Below, one piece after another: positions 13,172 to 20,139 of a DNA stretch of 27,580 nt (position 1 is its first letter; each line of letters starts with the position of its first letter). The position numbers and the translations under genes are program-made. The stretch lies in the IMG/VR virus record IMGVR_UViG_3300008450_000362, positions 1 to 27,580 of that record; one strand, written 5' to 3'. The stretch comes from a virus. Below the pieces are notes generated by a model. That model had not been told where the DNA came from. It made no database searches and saw only the letters and a list, made by a program, of their open reading frames with translations.

Positions 13172-13353
13172 TCGTCCAGGGTGTACTTCACATCCTTGAC
13201 CTGATCGAGCATGGCCTCGCCAAGCCTCGATTCAAGGTGCGGGTACATGTCGCCGGTGTCGACCACCAAAGCAGCAACCTGCAGAAACGCAGCCCAAGTG
13301 TCACGCGGAACGCGCAGAACCTTGTCGCCCGTGACAACGATGACTTCATCCAT
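13147..13353 (-). CDS. Antisense small gene inside the late operon, 68 aa
   Basis: The gene points against all flanking late genes. ATG at 13353 has a perfect AAGGAG 8 nt upstream; an upstream GTG at 13359 is too close to that site. The product MDEVIVVTGDKVLRVP, then DTWAAFLQVAALVVDTG, ends DDHISSSSR; it is a small mixed alpha/beta protein with no recognised family. Its 3' end overlaps the 463-aa gene tail to tail. GATAAA with an upstream TGT (complement of 13386-13395) could act as its promoter. The design resembles a moron: an independently expressed accessory gene inserted in structural genes, possibly active in the lysogen. Confidence 0.65.
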   Translation of the reverse strand: MDEVIVVTGDKVLRVPRDTWAAFLQVAALVVDTGDMYPHLESRLGEAMLDQVKDVKYTLDDHISSSSR

Positions 13354-13386
13354 TTTCACTCTCCTTTTTCATCCTCTTACTGTTGA

Positions 13387-13398
13387 GTTTATCACAAC
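13387..13398 (+). promoter_or_regulatory. Possible late promoter abutting a start codon
   Basis: GTTTAT (13387-13392) is followed by CACAAC and then the ATG at 13399, the same spacing as at 7198-7210. There is no clear -35 and no Shine-Dalgarno. On the complement the same bases read TGTGATAAAC, an extended -10 for the antisense gene, so the site could work both ways. Confidence 0.35.
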
Positions 13399-13719
13399 AT
13401 GGCCGGAAGACGACGATACGTTCAGATCAACGGTGAGCTCATCGAGATCACCAACCAGGACTACGAGCCCGACCGGCGCAGCGGTGATTCCGCGCTCTGG
13501 GGCGACTCGAGCTACGACGGCATGCGGGCCACTGACGGCACCGACATCAGCTCGCGGACCAAGCACCGCGAGTACATGCGCATCAACGGCCTCACCACGG
13601 CCGACGACTACCAATCTTCATGGGCAAAGGCACAACAGGCCCGTGAGCAGTACATGCAGCGCGGGGGCAGCATCAACCGCGCTGACATTGAGCGAGTAAT
13701 CGCAAAACTCCAACGATAA
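13399..13719 (+). CDS. Conserved late protein, 106 aa, unknown function
   Basis: The protein begins MAGRRRYVQINGELIEI, continues with SALWGDSSYDGMRATDGTDISSRTKHREYMRINGLTTADDY and a charged C-terminal helix. The RRYVQ-NGELIEI opening, followed by a ..DG..I.SR..HREYM..NGLT segment, is common in a small protein that precedes scaffold and capsid genes in tailed phages. Function not known to me. No ribosome binding site is visible, and the ATG directly follows a promoter-like GTTTATCACAAC, so translation may start on a leaderless message. It lies 12 bp upstream of the scaffold gene. Confidence 0.7.
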   Translation: MAGRRRYVQINGELIEITNQDYEPDRRSGDSALWGDSSYDGMRATDGTDISSRTKHREYMRINGLTTADDYQSSWAKAQQAREQYMQRGGSINRADIERVIAKLQR

Positions 13720-13731
13720 AAGGAAAAATCC

Positions 13732-14871
13732 ATGGACGGAACCACCACGATCCGCGACGCGCTTGAGTCGGCCTTCGACTCGACACCACCCGAGCCTTCG
13801 ATGCAGGAGACGCCTGCTATCGCTTCTTCTGGGGACTCTTCTCCTCCTTCTTCTCCTGCCCCCCAGGGAGCACAGGAAGACCCTGCATCGAAGGCACCAC
13901 TCACCGAGGGAGCCGATGGCAAGCCCCGTGACGACAAGGGCAAGTTCAAGCCCAAAGACGCTGCCGCACCCGAGGGCATCCAGGCCGGTCCCAAGGCTGG
14001 TCCCAAGCCTGCGCCGGACGCGACCCCGGCCGCGCCAGTCGCGGACAAGGCGCCCGTCTTCTTGAAGCCCGAAGCCCGAGAGCACTGGGCCAGCGTGCCC
14101 GAGGCCGTGAAGGCCGAGATCGTGCGACGCGAGCGGGAGGTCAATCAGACGCTGCAGGAGTCGAGCGAGGCTCGCAAGTTCGCCGACGCCGTGCTCAAGA
14201 CCGTGCAGCCCTACGAGGCGTTCATCAAGGCCGAGAACAGCAACCCGCTGCAGGCGATCGACAACCTGATGGCCACCGCGGCCAGGCTGCGCACGGCGCC
14301 GGCGCACGACATTGCCAACCTGGTCGCCGGCATCGTCAACCAGTTCGGCACCGGGCGCTTTGGCAACCAGTTCATCGACATGCTCGACGGTGCCCTGGCC
14401 GGCCAGACGGCGCAGCAGAATCCGCAGGACGTAGCACTGCAGTCGGCGCTTCAGCGTGAGCTCGCGCCCATGAAGCAGATGATGACTCAGTGGCAGCAGG
14501 CTCAAGCAGCGCAGCAGATGCAGCTGCAGGAGAGCGCCGCCGGCGAGGTCGAGCAGTTTCTCTCGAGCGTCGAGTTCGGTGAAGACCTGCGCAACGACAT
14601 GGCCGACATCATGGAGCTCGCGCAACGCAAGGGGCAGTCGATCACGCTGCAGGAGGCCTACAAGCGCGCGGCGATGATGAACCCCGAGGTCAGCAAGGTG
14701 CTCATCGCCAGGCGCAAAAACCAGACAGCTCAGCAGCAGAACGGCGTGGCGCAGAAGGCCAAGGTCGCCGCCTCGAGCGTGTCTGGTGGCCCGGCGATGG
14801 GTGCTCCGCAGCAGACGCCTAACGACATCCGCTCCGCGATTGAGTCAGCTATTGCTCTAAATTCAAGGTGA
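13732..14871 (+). CDS. Scaffolding protein, 379 aa
   Basis: The first 110 residues are low-complexity, rich in Pro, Ser, Ala and acidic residues. Next comes FLKPEAREHWASVPEAVKAEIVRREREVNQTLQESSEARKF-type sequence around residues 110-150, a sequence seen in scaffolds of podoviruses. Long helical Gln/Ala-rich segments follow (QREL...QWQQAQAAQQ), then a basic C-terminal region. Such proteins guide capsid assembly and leave before or during packaging. It sits directly before the capsid gene. AAGGA precedes the ATG by 9 nt. The stop overlaps an ATG (TGATG) of a possible 36-codon ORF in the capsid leader. An AATCGCAA string lies 27 bp upstream of the start, inside the previous gene. Confidence 0.85.
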   Translation: MDGTTTIRDALESAFDSTPPEPSMQETPAIASSGDSSPPSSPAPQGAQEDPASKAPLTEGADGKPRDDKGKFKPKDAAAPEGIQAGPKAGPKPAPDATPAAPVADKAPVFLKPEAREHWASVPEAVKAEIVRREREVNQTLQESSEARKFADAVLKTVQPYEAFIKAENSNPLQAIDNLMATAARLRTAPAHDIANLVAGIVNQFGTGRFGNQFIDMLDGALAGQTAQQNPQDVALQSALQRELAPMKQMMTQWQQAQAAQQMQLQESAAGEVEQFLSSVEFGEDLRNDMADIMELAQRKGQSITLQEAYKRAAMMNPEVSKVLIARRKNQTAQQQNGVAQKAKVAASSVSGGPAMGAPQQTPNDIRSAIESAIALNSR

Positions 14872-14880
14872 TGGCAGAAT
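14852..14880 (+). promoter_or_regulatory. Capsid gene promoter
   Basis: TTGCTC (14852-14857), 17-bp spacer, CAGAAT (14875-14880), followed by CACAACA. The predicted start of transcription near 14886-14888 falls at the foot of the first leader hairpin. It overlaps the scaffold stop codon. Confidence 0.5.
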
Positions 14881-14981
14881 CACAACAGGCGCAGAGTATC
14901 GCGCCTGGGTGTGCCGAAAGCACCACCAGCCACCGAAGCTCCCAGGACCGCGCAAGCGGCCACCTGCGACGACCGGACTGA
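14871..14981 (+). CDS. Doubtful 36-codon ORF in the capsid leader
   Basis: ATG overlaps the scaffold stop (TGATG) and the frame stays open to TGA at 14979-14981. The product MAESQQAQSIAPGCAEST.. is low complexity, has no recognised motif, and the DNA contains several strong hairpins. It is more likely that the region acts as RNA. It is listed because a leader peptide cannot be excluded. Confidence 0.2.
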   Translation: MAESQQAQSIAPGCAESTTSHRSSQDRASGHLRRPD

Positions 14982-15039
14982 AAGGTTCGCGTAGGCCACG
15001 AAAAACCGGAGAGGGTTCGCCCTCATTTAACCTATTTTT
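14886..15039 (+). ncRNA. Structured leader of the major capsid gene
   Basis: Four hairpins are visible by eye: CAGGCGC/GCGCCTG (14886-14907, 7-bp stem, 8-nt loop); GGTGT/GCACC (14908-14924); CCGC-GCAA-GCGG (14948-14959, a GNRA tetraloop); and GAGGG-TTCG-CCCTC (15011-15024, a UUCG tetraloop) followed by a T-rich stretch ending in CTATTTTTC. The capsid ribosome site (GGGAG) follows at about 15045. It may stabilise the capsid mRNA, attenuate read-through or regulate translation. This is inferred from stems seen in one sequence, without covariation. Confidence 0.45.
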
Positions 15040-15057
15040 CTGTGGGAGTAATTCGAC

Positions 15058-16029
15058 ATGGCTTTCCCTAATGTGACCGACATCGTCGCAACGACGATCC
15101 AAGCACGTTCCCGCGCTATCGCGGACAACGTGACCAAGAACAACGCCCTCCTTGCCAAGCTGAACCAGCGCGGCAACATCAAGACCTTCTCTGGCGGTAA
15201 CGTCATCCTGGAAGAGCTCAGCTTTGCCGAGAACGGCAACGCCGGCTTCTACTCGGGCTACGACCTGCTGCCCGTGGCTGCCCAGGACGTCATCTCGGCC
15301 GCCGAGTTCAACATCAAGCAGCTCGCCTGCCCGGTCGTTATGAGCGGCCTCGAGATGTTGCAAAACTCTGGCCGTGAGGCATTCATCGACCTGCTCGAGG
15401 CACGCATTAACGTCGCCGAAGCAACGATGGCCAACAAGCTCGCCGAGTCTGTGTACTCCGACGGCACCGGCGCCTCCGGCAAGGAGATCACCGGCCTGAA
15501 CGCTGCCGTGCCCGCCGATCCCACGACCGGCACCTACGGTGGCATCAACCGCGCGACCTACACCTTCTGGCGCTCCAAGCTGTACGACTTCAGCGTCGCA
15601 ACCGTGACCCCCAGCGCTTCGACCATCCAGGGTGCCCTGAACACCCTCTGGTCGTCACTGGTCCGCGGCTCCGACCGTCCTGACCTGGTTGTGCTCGACA
15701 ACAACTACTGGTCTTACTTCACCGCGTCACTGCAGGCCCAGCAGCGCTTTACGGATCCCTCCAGCGCTTCGCTCGGCTTCCCCACGCTGAAGTTTATGGA
15801 CGCTGACGTCGTGCTCGACGGTGGCATCGGCGGCTACTGCCCTGCCAACACCGGCTTCATGCTGAATACCAAGTACATCAAGATGCGCCCGCACGCTCAG
15901 CGCAACATGGTCAGCCTGTCGCCCAACCGTCGTTATGCGATCAACCAGGACGCTGAAGTTCAGATCCTGGCTTGGGCGGGCAACCTGACCAACTCGGGTG
16001 CTCAGTTCCAGGGCCGCATCCAGAACTAA
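15058..16029 (+). CDS. Major capsid protein, 323 aa
   Basis: Length, position after the scaffold gene and sequence fit the major coat protein of short-tailed phages, expected to have the HK97 fold. Recognisable parts are the N-terminal MAFPNVTDIVATTIQARSRAI, the SGGNVILEELSF strand, CPVVMSGLEMLQNSG then AFIDLLEARINVAEATMAN (spine-helix region), YTFWRSKLYDF, and C-terminal PDLVVLDNNYW, VVLDGGIGGYC and NMVSLSPNRRYAINQDAEVQI. GGGAG lies 9 nt before the ATG. It has its own promoter and a long structured leader, and is followed by terminator-like hairpins, so it is set up for separate high expression. Confidence 0.9.
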   Translation: MAFPNVTDIVATTIQARSRAIADNVTKNNALLAKLNQRGNIKTFSGGNVILEELSFAENGNAGFYSGYDLLPVAAQDVISAAEFNIKQLACPVVMSGLEMLQNSGREAFIDLLEARINVAEATMANKLAESVYSDGTGASGKEITGLNAAVPADPTTGTYGGINRATYTFWRSKLYDFSVATVTPSASTIQGALNTLWSSLVRGSDRPDLVVLDNNYWSYFTASLQAQQRFTDPSSASLGFPTLKFMDADVVLDGGIGGYCPANTGFMLNTKYIKMRPHAQRNMVSLSPNRRYAINQDAEVQILAWAGNLTNSGAQFQGRIQN

Positions 16030-16046
16030 CGCTTTGCCCCGTGGTG

Positions 16047-16097
16047 GGGTTCCTTTGCCTTGACGGGCGGGGAACCCTGCCTTTCAAGGCTCTTTTT
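16047..16097 (+). terminator. Hairpins and T-run after the capsid gene
   Basis: GGGTTCC (16047-16053) pairs with GGAACCC (16071-16077); an alternative CCCC-GTGGT-GGGG hairpin (16037-16049) would compete. GCCTTTCAAGGC (16079-16090, 4-bp stem or longer) is followed by TCTTTTT (16091-16097). It is probably a partial terminator that lowers read-through into the 65-aa gene. Confidence 0.45.
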
Positions 16098-16111
16098 GCT
16101 GGGAGAACAGA

Positions 16112-16309
16112 ATGGCAGCAACCTTTAGCGCAGCAGTTTCGGCCACGGCCCCCGCAGTCGTGGACACCAACGCAAGCCAGGACACTGGCGCAGCGACTCA
16201 GGGCATCGGCTTGACGGGTGCTGACGAGGCAAGCATCGGCGGTTCTCGTATTGGTGGTGCGCCTGGCACCAACTTCAAGATCGACACAGGCGACGGCCCT
16301 GGCGTTTAA
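16112..16309 (+). CDS. Small Gly/Ala-rich protein after the capsid, 65 aa
   Basis: GGGAG precedes the ATG by 7 nt. The product MAATFSAAVSATAPAVV, then TQGIGLTGADEAS and GGAPGTNFKIDTGDGPGV, is Ala/Gly/Thr-rich, mildly acidic and has no Cys, Trp or membrane segment. It lies alone between terminator-like hairpins after the capsid gene and a strong terminator. A small decoration or cement protein is possible from position only. The last 14 nt, including the stop, form one arm of the following terminator. Confidence 0.65.
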   Translation: MAATFSAAVSATAPAVVDTNASQDTGAATQGIGLTGADEASIGGSRIGGAPGTNFKIDTGDGPGV

Positions 16310-16328
16310 GCCGGGGCTGTTTTTTTTT
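16296..16328 (+). terminator. Strong intrinsic terminator
   Basis: GCCCTGGC (16296-16303) pairs with GCCGGGGC (16310-16317), 8 bp with one T-G wobble and a 6-nt loop, followed by TGTTTTTTTTT. It overlaps the stop codon of the 65-aa gene and separates capsid-level transcription from the tail genes. Confidence 0.8.
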
Positions 16329-16352
16329 GTAGTTCACACATAAGGAAAACAC

Positions 16353-16961
16353 ATGGACATCTCCACCACCGCAGCACCTACCGACTGGGGCACTGTTGCC
16401 CCGCCCCCAGGCCTGGACGAGTCGCGCTTTGCCGGCGACGAGCGCCTGTCTGTGAGCTTCTTTCGCAAGCCCGTCGAGATCACCGGCGAGAGCGTAAAGG
16501 CCGGCCGCGCGATCTACCGCGAGGTCGACTACATCCGCATCATGGTCCCTGGCGACAAGCTCAGCGTGATCGAGCGCCCGGTCGATGACATCGACGCCCG
16601 CCGCTTCGCCGCCCGGTACGAGAAGTGGAAGGTCACGCAGCAGAACGTCATCGAGGGCACGCCGCTGTCGGCGCTGCCTGGCATGAACCCGGCCAAGGTC
16701 GAGGAGTACAAGTTTTTCGGCGTGCACACGGTCGAGCAGCTCGCCGAGGTGGGTGACAACGTCGGCGCCAAGTTCGCCTCGTTTCAAGAGGACAAGCGCC
16801 GCGCCAAGCACCTGCTTGAGGTGGCCAAGGGCAACGCGCCGATCGAGCGGATGAACACCGAGCTTGCGCAGCGTGACGCCCAGATCGAGGAGCTGCGTGC
16901 GCAGGTGCAGGCGCTCACCGATTCCATGCGCAAGAAGTCCAAGCCTGCTGAGGCAGAGTAA
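16353..16961 (+). CDS. Conserved virion-region protein with HhH-like motif, 202 aa
   Basis: The N-terminal half (GDERLSVSFFRKPVEI, IYREVDYIRIMVPGDKLSVIERP) is beta-rich. Residues 106-140 (PLSALPGMNPAKVEEYKFFGV, TVEQLAEVGD) read like a helix-hairpin-helix pair. The C-terminus from about 165 is a short coiled coil (AQRDAQIEELRAQVQALTD) with a basic tail. Proteins with this order often lie between capsid and adaptor genes; function unknown to me, possibly a neck or capsid-associated DNA-binding protein. AAGGA lies 8 nt before the ATG. No promoter is visible after the strong terminator 25 bp upstream, so its expression may depend on read-through. Confidence 0.65.
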   Translation: MDISTTAAPTDWGTVAPPPGLDESRFAGDERLSVSFFRKPVEITGESVKAGRAIYREVDYIRIMVPGDKLSVIERPVDDIDARRFAARYEKWKVTQQNVIEGTPLSALPGMNPAKVEEYKFFGVHTVEQLAEVGDNVGAKFASFQEDKRRAKHLLEVAKGNAPIERMNTELAQRDAQIEELRAQVQALTDSMRKKSKPAEAE

Positions 16962-16972
16962 AGGGGCAAGGG

Positions 16973-17722
16973 GTGGCTTTCCAGATCATCAACGACTCAA
17001 GCCTGTCGGCGATCGTCCAGAACGTCGCGGGCATGGTGGGCTTCCCCGTACCGCAAGACCCCGCAGGTGACTCCGACCCGGCCGTGCAGCAGATGGTGCA
17101 GTCGGTAAACCTGGCCTCGCAGGACCTGCTGTCGATGAACGACTGGCAGGAGATGACGCGCAACTTCACGATCAGCGTGCAGTCCGACTTCACCGGCCAG
17201 GAGGAGAAGGCCTTCGCGCTGCCGCAGGACTACTACAAGTTCATCGACCAGACGCAGTGGGATGCCACGACGCAGTTTCCGGCGCTGGGCCCAATCTCGC
17301 CACAAATGTGGCAACAGCTGCAGATCCGCAACCTCGACGTCACGCTGTCGTTTTACTGGCAGGTCCGCGATCGCCAGCTTTATATCCTGACCCCGCCCGA
17401 CAGCGCTCAGACGCTGAGCTTCTTCTACCAGTCGCTGGCGTGGGTGGTCGACCAGGACGACGCCACGCTCTACAAAAACAAAATGGTCAAAAACGGCGAT
17501 ACGACGCTGCTTGACCCTCACCTCACGACGCTGTTCGCACGGGTCAAGTGGCTCGAGATGAAGGGCTTAGACAGTTCCGCAGCCATGCGTGACTTCCAGG
17601 TGACTTTCGAGAATCGCAAGGGCAACGACAAGGGGGCCCAGGTGCTCTCGATGGCCCGCGACTACCGCTTCCCCTACATTCAGCCGCTCACCTCAACGCC
17701 CGATACCGGGTACGGGGCTTAA
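16973..17722 (+). CDS. Head-tail adaptor (connector) protein, 249 aa
   Basis: The start is GTG at 16973 with AAGGGG just upstream; no ATG is suitable. The sequence MAFQIINDSSLSAIVQNVAGM, then NLASQDLLSMNDWQEMTR, FALPQDYYKFIDQTQWD, LGPISPQMWQQLQ, YWQVRDRQLYILTPP and QTLSFFYQSLAWV follows the pattern of podoviral adaptor proteins that sit below the portal (tail tubular A / gp4-like group). In the virion it should join the portal to the tail hub encoded 3 bp downstream. Confidence 0.72.
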   Translation: MAFQIINDSSLSAIVQNVAGMVGFPVPQDPAGDSDPAVQQMVQSVNLASQDLLSMNDWQEMTRNFTISVQSDFTGQEEKAFALPQDYYKFIDQTQWDATTQFPALGPISPQMWQQLQIRNLDVTLSFYWQVRDRQLYILTPPDSAQTLSFFYQSLAWVVDQDDATLYKNKMVKNGDTTLLDPHLTTLFARVKWLEMKGLDSSAAMRDFQVTFENRKGNDKGAQVLSMARDYRFPYIQPLTSTPDTGYGA

Positions 17723-17725
17723 GAC

Positions 17726-19303
17726 ATGCCACTGGTCAACCTCGCTCCCTTCAAGGTGCCGAGGAGGGCGGCCGCTGCACAGGTTACGCAGGCCGCCGTC
17801 ATCTCTGCGCCCGTCGGTGGCCTCAACTATCGAGACCCGATCAGCAACATGCAGCCGACGGATGCGCTGGTGCTGACCAACTTCATCGCCAAGCAGCAGG
17901 GCGTGGAGCTGCGCAAGGGCTACAAGACAAACACGGAAACAATCACCCACTCTATCAATTCCATTTTTGGGTTTAAGTCGCCCGGCCAGACCAAGCTCTT
18001 TGCAGCTGCTAACGGCAACATTTATGACGTGACCACTAACCCGGCTGCGGTGTCTCAAGCGGCGACGGGCAGCGCCAACAACGAGTGGAACACGGTCATG
18101 TTCTCGACGCCCGCCAGGTCCTTCCTGCTGGCCGTCTCGCCTGGTGCCGGTTACTGGACATACGACAGCACTGATGGATGGGTCAAGCGCACGGTGACGA
18201 ACCTGCCGGCCAACCCGACCAGCGTCAATGTCTGGAAGCAGCGCGTGTGGTTTACGGCCCAGAACGACCAGAACGTCTATTACATGGACACCGTCAACGC
18301 GGTCACCGGATCTGTGACGTCGTTCCCGATGGGCTCCCTGCTGCGCAATGGCGGCAGCGTGGCCGCAATCATTAACTGGACCCTTGACGCTGGTATCGGC
18401 ATTGATGACCACCTGGTCGTGGTCGGCACTCAGGGCGACGTCGGCGTTTGGCAGGGCACAGACCCCACCAGCGCTAACACTTTTGGCCTGAAGGGTGTTT
18501 GGTACGTTGGCCCCGTGCCGACCAAAGGGACCTTCTACACGCCATTCGGTGGTGACGTAATGATTCTCTCCGAGTCTGGCTTGGTACCGATGTCTCGCCT
18601 CGTCAATGGCCAGTTTATTGAGCAGCAGAGTGGACCAGCGTCGAAGATTCAGGAGGTGCTAGGGCCGCTCATCAAGCGCCTGCGAGACACGGGTTACTGG
18701 AACGTATTCTCGGTGCCGTCTGAAGACATCCTCGTCATTCAGGTGCCAGCTGACGGGGGAACCTTTCGTCAGTACGCCATGAACGTCACCACCGGCGCCT
18801 GGAGCGAGTTCCAGGGAATGCCAATGCGCTGCTCAACCATACTCGATGGCCAGCTCTACTTTGGCACGTCTGATGGCCTGACCTATGTGGGACTGACCGG
18901 AAACAACGACGGCGCGCTAATTAACGGCACGGGCGGTGACTCTGTGGTGGGGGAGGTGCAGACGGCATTCCAGCATTTTGGGACGCCGGCCAACCTGAAG
19001 AAGTTCAACATGGTCAAGCCGCTGTTTATCTCTGAGTCGCAGCCCCAGGTCAAGCTGCGCATCAATGTGCAGTTTGCTTCGATTGACGTCGGTGGCAGCC
19101 CTGCACCGTTTACCAATGATGTTGCCTACTGGAATTCGGCCGTGTGGAACACAGCGACTTGGGTCGGTTCGAAAACCTACCAGGCCTGGTTCGGCGTGGC
19201 CGCGCTTGGCTACTACGGCGCGATCCGCATGAAGGTCCGCGGGCTGCCGGGCACTGTATTTACGGCGTCAACGCTAATGATGGAACAAGGGGGGATGATG
19301 TAA
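17726..19303 (+). CDS. Podoviral tail hub/nozzle protein, 525 aa
   Basis: The protein is almost wholly beta-strand with repeated short blades: GYWTYDSTDGWV, GDVGVWQGTD, GDVMILSESGLVPM, TTGAWSEFQGMP and GQLYFGTSDGLTYVG. This beta-propeller-like order and the opening SAPVGGLNYRDPISNMQPTDALVLTNFI are typical of podoviral tail hub/nozzle proteins (P22 gp10-like; functionally comparable to T7 gp12). It follows the adaptor gene and precedes the acidic repeat protein, whose ATG overlaps its stop (TAATG). It should form the short tail tube through which DNA leaves. Confidence 0.75.
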   Translation: MPLVNLAPFKVPRRAAAAQVTQAAVISAPVGGLNYRDPISNMQPTDALVLTNFIAKQQGVELRKGYKTNTETITHSINSIFGFKSPGQTKLFAAANGNIYDVTTNPAAVSQAATGSANNEWNTVMFSTPARSFLLAVSPGAGYWTYDSTDGWVKRTVTNLPANPTSVNVWKQRVWFTAQNDQNVYYMDTVNAVTGSVTSFPMGSLLRNGGSVAAIINWTLDAGIGIDDHLVVVGTQGDVGVWQGTDPTSANTFGLKGVWYVGPVPTKGTFYTPFGGDVMILSESGLVPMSRLVNGQFIEQQSGPASKIQEVLGPLIKRLRDTGYWNVFSVPSEDILVIQVPADGGTFRQYAMNVTTGAWSEFQGMPMRCSTILDGQLYFGTSDGLTYVGLTGNNDGALINGTGGDSVVGEVQTAFQHFGTPANLKKFNMVKPLFISESQPQVKLRINVQFASIDVGGSPAPFTNDVAYWNSAVWNTATWVGSKTYQAWFGVAALGYYGAIRMKVRGLPGTVFTASTLMMEQGGMM

Positions 19304-20139
19304 TGGCCACGACACCTGCAAACAGCAATTCGCTCATCTCCGCACTGCGCGCAAACACCGGGCCACTGACAAGCAACCCAGGCGTGACGGCCTGGGATTT
19401 CGACTACGGGGGGATGCCCCTGGCGTTTAGAAATCGCACGCCAGGCGGCGCCAACAACCCGGCCATCCTGAAGATGCCAAACGGCTTGCCGGTAACGCCC
19501 AAGCCGCCGGTGGCTCCAGACCCGATCGAGCAGCCGATTCAGGTCGAGGTTCCTGTGGTCGACATTCCTGCGCCACCCCTTGACCCAGACTCTGACCCGG
19601 ATCCGGATCCCGTGACTGATCCCGAGCCAGACCCTGTGGTGGAAGTCATTCCTGTAGGAGATCCAAGCCCAATTATTGTGACGGATCTACCACCTGCTGA
19701 AGAGCCACCCAAGACGGGCACCGTGACGATTGAAGACTTCACGCGTGTTGACCCGCCAGTACCACCAACAGAGCGTGACCTTGACTATGTGCCAGATGAG
19801 CGTGACCTTGATTTTGTGCCGGATGAGCGTGATTTTGATTATGTGCCAAAGGTAGGCACGGTCACGATCGAGGACTTTACGCGGGAGAACGAGCCCGTCA
19901 TCCCAGGCAACGATGCCCCGACGATCCGGGACATTCTCAACGAGCAGATTGATGCGCCCGTCGGCACGGTGACCATTGAGCCCGTCAGCGACAACGTCGA
20001 CGTCACGATGATTGACCCGGCCGACAACGACCCGTTCGGCTTCGATGTCTACGAGGGCCCGGCTGGTGATGACGTCGTGCCTGCTATCCCGACCGACGAC
20101 GAGCTTGAAGAGCTCATGCTGATGATGGCTGGATTCTGA
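19303..20139 (+). CDS. Acidic proline-rich repeat protein, 278 aa
   Basis: ATG at 19303 overlaps the hub stop (TAATG); the TGA overlaps the next ATG. Residues 65-140 are Pro/Asp-rich with a DPDSDPDPDPVTDPEPDP tract. Three copies of ERDLDYVPD-type repeats follow at 157-182, and GTVTIEDFTR occurs at 139-148 and 185-194, with a GTVTIEPV version at 221-228. The C-terminus is acidic with DDELEELMLMMAGF. There is hardly any Lys or Arg. It appears mostly disordered. I do not recognise the family; a flexible tail or internal virion component is inferred from position. Confidence 0.7.
   Translation: MATTPANSNSLISALRANTGPLTSNPGVTAWDFDYGGMPLAFRNRTPGGANNPAILKMPNGLPVTPKPPVAPDPIEQPIQVEVPVVDIPAPPLDPDSDPDPDPVTDPEPDPVVEVIPVGDPSPIIVTDLPPAEEPPKTGTVTIEDFTRVDPPVPPTERDLDYVPDERDLDFVPDERDFDYVPKVGTVTIEDFTRENEPVIPGNDAPTIRDILNEQIDAPVGTVTIEPVSDNVDVTMIDPADNDPFGFDVYEGPAGDDVVPAIPTDDELEELMLMMAGF
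19771..19848 (+). repeat. 27-bp coding tandem repeat, three copies
   Basis: Units at 19771-19797, 19798-19824 and 19825-19848 (last one 24 bp) begin GAGCGTGA and encode ERD(L/F)D(Y/F)VP with an Asp linker. The nucleotide copies are similar but not identical, so the duplication is not very recent. Confidence 0.85.

Noticed and set aside
13168-13386. Plus-strand 72-codon frame opposite the antisense 68-aa gene
   Set aside because: It has no ribosome site and a biased composition, while the minus strand has AAGGAG at good spacing.
17612-17619. AATCGCAA as another promoter site
   Set aside because: It lies inside the adaptor gene coding for ENRK, with no -10 context leading to a gene start.
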